Assembly: GCF_900547735.1 (NCBI RefSeq)
Contig: NZ_URHZ01000002.1
Location: forward strand, 1-64,000
Direction: 5' to 3'
Origin: an uncultured Clostridium sp.
GTDB taxonomy: Bacteria > Bacillota > Clostridia > Lachnospirales > Lachnospiraceae
DNA length: 64,000 bases
A program made the position numbers and the translations under genes. This document shows positions 63,297-64,000 of the stretch, piece by piece (positions within the stretch are counted from its first letter, which is position 1; each line of letters opens with the position of its first letter). Below the pieces are notes generated by a model. It saw only the letters and a list, made by a program, of their open reading frames with translations. It searched no databases and was not told the origin of the DNA.

Positions 63297-64000
63297 CTAT
63301 TTTTTATTCTTTACCGCCTCATACGCCAGCAAATGCAGCTTATCCCCTTTTTCATGAAATCCCAGTCCCAGATTTGCCCCTGAATCGGTGGAGCAGCCAC
63401 AGTCAAACTGTGACAGCAACTGATAATTTGAGCAAATTCCTTTCTGAAAAAAGCTGCGGTTAAAATTATTAGCGCTTGACTCGGGATAACTTCTCAATAA
63501 ATTTCTCCGTGAACGCTCTCCCCCGTCAAAATAAAAATACACTCCGGCCGCCCGGCCGCCGTCTTTTAAATACGAATACATATAATCCGGCCAAAAATCA
63601 TCGTGATAAAAATTATGTTCATTCGTTGCAAAAAAATCGACTGTTATATCTACGCTCTTTCTTTTGATTGGCGGCGCCACCCCGGCATCTGCGATATAGA
63701 GAATATCATAGCCGCGGCCGCTCCTGTCAATCAGCTCCTTATAAGCAGCCAGTGTTTCCGGAAACTTGTCGGTAACAATCAGTTCCGTCCCCTCATTCAA
63801 AAGTTCCATGTGATTGTGGAGAAAAAACCAGGCGTTGACATAGCTTTCCCACAGCACCTTGCCCGCAGTCCCGGCCTTTGTCAGGCTCTCACCCAGCCAG
63901 TTATAGGAACGCTCAAACAGGCTGAGTGTGGCAGACGGCAGATCGCGGTAGAGTTCGCGTATCGTATCAGGTTTATCATAAAAGCTGGTATTCCTGTTTG
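63297..64000 (-). CDS. C-terminal part of an uncharacterised protein, cut by the window edge
   Basis: The frame is open from the stop at 63297 to base 64000 with no convincing start codon, so the N-terminus lies outside the window. A GTG at 63857 is internal. The visible ~234 residues contain GKVLWESYVNAWFF, RGYDILYIADAGVAPP and DITVDFFATNEHNFYHDDFWPD. The pattern faintly recalls methyltransferase-like domains fused to MerR regulators in Clostridia, but this is a guess. Confidence 0.6.
   Translation of the reverse strand, partial: NRNTSFYDKPDTIRELYRDLPSATLSLFERSYNWLGESLTKAGTAGKVLWESYVNAWFFLHNHMELLNEGTELIVTDKFPETLAAYKELIDRSGRGYDILYIADAGVAPPIKRKSVDITVDFFATNEHNFYHDDFWPDYMYSYLKDGGRAAGVYFYFDGGERSRRNLLRSYPESSANNFNRSFFQKGICSNYQLLSQFDCGCSTDSGANLGLGFHEKGDKLHLLAYEAVKNKK

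Noticed and set aside
1..64000. rRNA, tRNA, CRISPR arrays, insertion-sequence transposases, integrases and known riboswitches
   Set aside because: I looked for their typical sequences and found none. This was by eye, so a small or degenerate RNA gene could be missed.

Overview
The window looks like chromosome of an anaerobic, gut-type Firmicute of the class Clostridia, probably Lachnospiraceae. This is inferred from the gene content and the style of the proteins: an anaerobic sulfite reductase operon, Clostridia-type RpoB/RpoC, a compact F-type ATP synthase operon, and many amino-acid or betaine transporters with sigma-54 activators. Strong AGGAGG-type ribosome binding sites precede most genes. 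I see no rRNA, tRNA, CRISPR array, prophage or insertion-sequence transposase.

Layout. 1-4.8 kb: a BCCT betaine-type transporter, a DUF2974 hydrolase and a membrane diguanylate cyclase, flanked by two copies of a ~46-49 bp repeat in inverted orientation. 4.9-11.1 kb: the complete ATP synthase operon atpBEFHAGDC on the minus strand. 11.5-17.9 kb (minus): a DUF554 protein, a multi-spanning permease, an M20 amidohydrolase with no normal start codon, a LysR regulator, an SH3b/amidase wall hydrolase and a second LysR regulator. 18.1-21.0 kb: asrABC. 21.3-26.7 kb: a PrpR-like sigma-54 activator, then an operon (gamma-glutamyl hydrolase, NhaC antiporter, EamA exporter) behind a consensus -24/-12 promoter. 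26.8-28.2 kb: a hypothetical gene and an XRE/membrane-protein pair. 28.3-35.8 kb: rpoB-rpoC standing alone. 35.9-36.9 kb: an intergenic region holding a ~420 bp imperfect palindrome. 36.9-43.6 kb (minus): a peptide/amide scavenging cluster of M20 amidohydrolase, L-Ala-D/L-Glu-type epimerase, beta-lactamase-fold hydrolase, nitrilase-family amidase and permease, with an RpiR regulator upstream.

44.0-62.5 kb is the most unusual part. Three proteins of the histidine/phenylalanine ammonia-lyase (HAL/PAL) fold are each coupled to a transporter: SSS-HAL1, SSS-HAL2 and BCCT-HAL3. All three carry the same three-residue deletion where the Ala-Ser-Gly triad that forms the MIO cofactor should be. MIO-free members of this superfamily are known, notably ergothionase, which releases trimethylamine from a histidine betaine. 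Together with the BCCT transporter, this suggests a set of betaine (trimethylammonium amino acid) lyase cassettes. Two cassettes have a divergent paralogous PAS-AAA-Fis sigma-54 activator, a consensus -24/-12 promoter and a pair of 16-bp TGCAA...GC sites between them. The third lies behind a large BTAD/STAND-type ATPase regulator.

62.5-64 kb: a small membrane protein gene, an inverted repeat, an A+T-rich GNAT gene and a gene running off the right edge.
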